A DNA stretch of 8,964 nt from Solirubrobacterales bacterium (GTDB lineage Bacteria > Actinomycetota > Thermoleophilia > Solirubrobacterales > Solirubrobacteraceae), in the NCBI GenBank assembly GCA_025963955.1, contig JAOPZU010000236.1, positions 1-8,964 on the forward strand, written 5' to 3'. The notes below the pieces were generated by a model. The model had not been told where the DNA came from, did not search any database, and was given only the letters and a program-made list of their open reading frames with translations. The position numbers were made by a program, and so were the translations under genes. Positions 7,108 through 8,964 of this stretch are shown here, piece after piece. The stretch's first letter is position 1. Each line of letters opens with the position of its first letter.

Positions 7108-7119
7108 GCCCGAACGGGC
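7108..7119. repeat. Short inverted repeat in the fliN-propeller gap
   Basis: GCCCGAACGGGC (plus strand) can form a four- or five-pair GC hairpin about 20 bases after the fliN stop. It is not followed by a T-run on the minus strand, so it is at best a weak terminator or an mRNA-stability hairpin. Nothing else recognisable is seen in the 89-bp gap (7051-7139) apart from the propeller ribosome binding site; no convincing promoter boxes were found. Confidence 0.3.
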
Positions 7120-7139
7120 GACCGCGCGCGCGGGACGGT

Positions 7140-7514
7140 TCAGGCGGCGACGTCGAACGGATCGAGCTCGGCGTCCGGATCGAGGGCCGCGTCGACGGGG
7201 CCGGCCGGGGAGCGCTGCGCGCCGATGACCTCCGTGAGGCGCAGGCCGAACTGCTCGTCGATCACGACGACCTCCCCCCGGGCGATCGGGCGCCCGTTCA
7301 CGAGCAGGTCGACGGGCTTGTCGGCCAGCCGCTCCAGCGTGACGACGGACCCCGGCCCGAGGGCGAGCGCGTCGCCGAGGGTCATGAAGGTGCGCCCGAC
7401 CTCCACGGCGAGCTCCACCATGACGTCGGTGAGGCGTTCCAGGTCCCCGGTCGCGGTGAGCGCGAGCGGGGCGGCGGCGGGGTCGAAGGACTCGAGCTCG
7501 AGTTCGTCGGACAT
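7140..7514 (-). CDS. fliN: FliN, flagellar motor switch / C-ring protein
   Basis: 124 residues, close to the usual size of a stand-alone FliN. FliN forms the lower C-ring, takes part in switching rotation and receives export cargo. A single SpoA (surface presentation of antigens) domain spans about residues 27-98: DVMVELAVEVGRTFMTLGDA (30-49), LGPGSVVTLERLADKPVDLL (52-71), VNGRPIARGEVVVIDEQFG (72-90) and LRLTEVI. The N-terminal 26 residues are acidic and the last 24 (101-124) are a Pro/Asp-rich tail. There is no CheC-like domain, so it is not FliM or FliY. The ATG at 7514 has a strong AGGAGAGG seven bases upstream, overlapping the fliL stop. It directly follows fliL with a 14-base gap, so fliM is missing from its customary place. 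Confidence 0.95.
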   Translation of the reverse strand: MSDELELESFDPAAAPLALTATGDLERLTDVMVELAVEVGRTFMTLGDALALGPGSVVTLERLADKPVDLLVNGRPIARGEVVVIDEQFGLRLTEVIGAQRSPAGPVDAALDPDAELDPFDVAA

Positions 7515-7521
7515 GGCGATA

Positions 7522-7529
7522 CCTCTCCT
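7522..7529 (-). promoter_or_regulatory. Strong ribosome binding site of fliN
   Basis: Minus-strand AGGAGAGG, seven bases before the fliN ATG, is the strongest Shine-Dalgarno seen here. Its last part abuts the fliL TAA stop (7531-7529), fixing the fliN start. Confidence 0.75.
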
Positions 7530-7972
7530 TACTGAACGGCGATGTCGGTGAGCAGGACGTCCTCGGCCTTGACGTCCGTCTGCTTGCGCAGGCGCTTGAG
7601 GATGCGCTTCTTCAGGTGCTCGCGGCCCTTGCTGGTCGTGAGGTCCTTCGCCTTCGCGCTCGTGACGACGTCAGTGACGATGTCGCGCACGACGGCCTCC
7701 TGCGGCAGCAGTCCGTAGCCCTCGGGCGGGGCGGCCGCGGCCTCGCCGCCGGCGGCGGGGGCGGCGGTGAAGCCCTCCTTGAAGATGAGGCCGACCCCGA
7801 GCTTCGCGAACTTCCCGTCCGCCAGGTTCAGCAGGAAGTCCTTCGGCAGGACGTAGACCTCCCCCGCGATCTTGGGCGGCGGGGCGATCGGCGGCTTGGC
7901 GAGCACGAACTTGTACGCACCGCCGGCGATGAGCAGGGCCAGCGGGATGATGATCTTCAGCTTGGACTTCAT
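7529..7972 (-). CDS. fliL: FliL, flagellar stator-associated membrane protein
   Basis: 147 residues, normal for FliL. FliL is a single-pass membrane protein that surrounds the MotA/MotB stator and improves torque or stator stability. A short basic start (MKSKLK) leads to one transmembrane helix (about 7-24), a Pro-rich linker (27-34), and an extracytoplasmic domain. Conserved features include VYVLPKDFLLNLADGKFAKL (39-58) and the diagnostic C-terminus with TTSKGREHLKKRILKRL (112-128) and VKAEDVLLTDIAVQ (134-147). An Ala/Gly/Pro-rich insert (about 69-84) sits in the middle, a usual place for variability. The ATG at 7972-7970 overlaps the motB stop as ATGA, with GGAGG ten bases upstream inside motB. 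Position after motB and before a C-ring gene fits. Confidence 0.95.
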   Translation of the reverse strand: MKSKLKIIIPLALLIAGGAYKFVLAKPPIAPPPKIAGEVYVLPKDFLLNLADGKFAKLGVGLIFKEGFTAAPAAGGEAAAAPPEGYGLLPQEAVVRDIVTDVVTSAKAKDLTTSKGREHLKKRILKRLRKQTDVKAEDVLLTDIAVQ

Positions 7973-8901
7973 GGCTTGGGCGCCTCCGTGGCGGGGTGCG
8001 GCACGATCCGTGTGCCGAGGGGATGGGTCAGATCGGGGACGACGCTCGCGGTCGACGCGGCGCGGGGGGCGGCGACGTCGGTCGCCTCGCGGGGCAGCAG
8101 GATCTCCACGCGGCGGTTCACCGCGCGGCCGCCGGCGGTCGCGTTGCTCGTCATCGCGTCGCGGTCCGCGCGGCCGGAGGCGGTCAGCCGGTCCGGGGAG
8201 ACGTGGGCCACGAGCATCGCCCGGACGACGGCGGAGGCCCGCGCGGCCGACAGCTCCCAGTTGGTCGGGAACTGCGAGGACGCGATCGGGACGTCGTCGG
8301 TGTGCCCCTCGACCATGACGGCGTGGGTGCGCTCGGCGGCGAGCATCGAGCCGACCTTGGCCAGCAGCGGGAGGCTGCCGTCCTTCGGCGTCGCCGACCC
8401 GGAGTCGAACAGCAGCTTGTCCGTGAGGATGCGGATGTGCAGACCGTCGCGCGTGATGCGCGTGGAGACCTGCCCGGCGATGCCGGCCTGCCTGGCGAAC
8501 GCGTCCAGCCGGGCCTTGAGCTTGCTGAAGTCCCTGGCCTCCGCCTGCTGGGCGGCGTCGCGCTGCGCCTGGCTCATGCCGGCGGTGGCGCCGCCCATCT
8601 GCGGCTGCGGCGGCGTGGTCTGCGGTGGCGCGATGACGCGGCGGTCGGTCGGCGCGCCGCCGGCCTCCATGATGGCCTCGCCGCCCGGGAGGACCTTGCC
8701 GGAGAACGCGTCCTTGAGCGACTTCTGCAGCCCCTCGAGCTTGGACTTGTTGACCGAGGAGATCGAGAACAGGACCATGAAGAGCGCGACGAGCAGCGTC
8801 ATCATGTCGGCGTAGGACAGCAGCCAGCGCTCGTCGCCGCCGTCGTGGTCGCCCCCGCCGTGCCCCCCGCGCCGGCGTCCGCCTCCTCCGTGCCGTGCCA
8901 T
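7969..8901 (-). CDS. motB: MotB, flagellar stator protein with OmpA-like peptidoglycan-binding domain
   Basis: 310 residues, typical for MotB (about 260-320). MotB pairs with MotA to form the ion-conducting stator and anchors it to the cell wall. The N-terminal 24 residues are unusually rich in Gly, Arg and His. A single transmembrane helix (about 27-48) carries the conserved ion-binding aspartate D32 in WLLSYADMMTLLVALFMVLF, followed by the plug region. A long Pro/Gln-rich linker (about 70-125) leads to the OmpA-like domain (about 153-270): DKLLFDSGSA (161-170), VEGHTDDVPI (197-206), NWELSAARA (214-222) and NRRVEILL (262-269). A 40-residue Ala/Pro-rich tail follows. The ATG at 8901 has a weak Shine-Dalgarno; no other start lies upstream in frame within the window. 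The stop overlaps the fliL start by four bases. Whether protons or sodium are used cannot be decided from this sequence. Confidence 0.96.
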   Translation of the reverse strand: MARHGGGGRRRGGHGGGDHDGGDERWLLSYADMMTLLVALFMVLFSISSVNKSKLEGLQKSLKDAFSGKVLPGGEAIMEAGGAPTDRRVIAPPQTTPPQPQMGGATAGMSQAQRDAAQQAEARDFSKLKARLDAFARQAGIAGQVSTRITRDGLHIRILTDKLLFDSGSATPKDGSLPLLAKVGSMLAAERTHAVMVEGHTDDVPIASSQFPTNWELSAARASAVVRAMLVAHVSPDRLTASGRADRDAMTSNATAGGRAVNRRVEILLPREATDVAAPRAASTASVVPDLTHPLGTRIVPHPATEAPKP

Positions 8902-8914
8902 CGCGGATCGTGGC

Positions 8915-8964
8915 CTACGCGGCGGCCGCGTCGGGGACGGCGGACAGCTTCGGGTCGGCGATCG
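8915..8964 (-). CDS. motA: C-terminal end of an upstream gene, probably MotA
   Basis: Only 15 codons and a TAG stop (8917-8915) are present, reading IADPKLSAVPDAAAA. This tail is not diagnostic. The call rests on context: motA almost always sits immediately before motB, and the 13-base gap to the motB start fits an operon pair. The other two minus frames also stay open here, so the reading frame itself is inferred from the stop position close to motB. Confidence 0.5.
   Translation of the reverse strand, partial: IADPKLSAVPDAAAA

Noticed and set aside
7108..7119. Hairpin after fliN as a Rho-independent terminator
   Set aside because: The stem is very short and is not followed by a T-run on the transcribed direction.
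5296..7551. Long plus-strand open frame opposite fliO, the propeller gene and fliN
   Set aside because: It spans several real genes and intergenic gaps, has the same artefactual Arg/Asp/Gly-rich composition, and shows no recognisable motif.

Overview
This window is a very GC-rich (roughly 70% by eye) stretch of a bacterial flagellar gene cluster. All supported genes lie on the minus strand, so transcription runs from right to left. The GC content, the Gram-positive style FliP without a signal peptide, and the order motA-motB-fliL-...-fliN-fliO-fliP-fliQ-fliR-flhB-flhA-flhF suggest a motile actinobacterium. A Thermoleophilia or Solirubrobacterales-like lineage is my best guess, but this is inference and is not proven by any marker in the window.

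Layout in the direction of transcription. A 50-base tail of an upstream gene, probably motA, enters at the right edge. It is followed by motB (stator), fliL (stator-associated membrane protein) and fliN (C-ring/switch). An 89-bp gap leads to a gene for a secreted seven-bladed YncE-like beta-propeller protein that has no recognised flagellar role. A 123-bp gap follows, holding an 18-bp perfect palindrome, an inverted repeat and a good match to a sigma-28/WhiG-type flagellar promoter. Then comes a tightly packed export-gate block, fliO, fliP, fliQ, fliR, flhB and flhA, with 1-4 base overlaps or gaps of 12-26 bases. It ends with the start of flhF, cut by the left edge.

How the genes work together. 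FliO helps assemble the FliP/FliQ/FliR core of the type III export gate. FlhB joins this core and sets substrate specificity through autocleavage at NPTH. FlhA forms the cytoplasmic docking ring and transmembrane export engine. FliN is part of the C-ring that sorts cargo and switches rotation. MotA/MotB convert ion flow into torque, and FliL sits around the stator. FlhF is an SRP-like GTPase that places the flagellum, often at a pole.

The points that stand out are: no fliM between fliL and fliN, the exported propeller gene inserted in the flagellar run, and the flagellar-type promoter plus inverted repeats just ahead of fliO, which suggest that the export block has its own transcription start. 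No RNA genes, CRISPR arrays, insertion sequences or clear classical terminators were seen.
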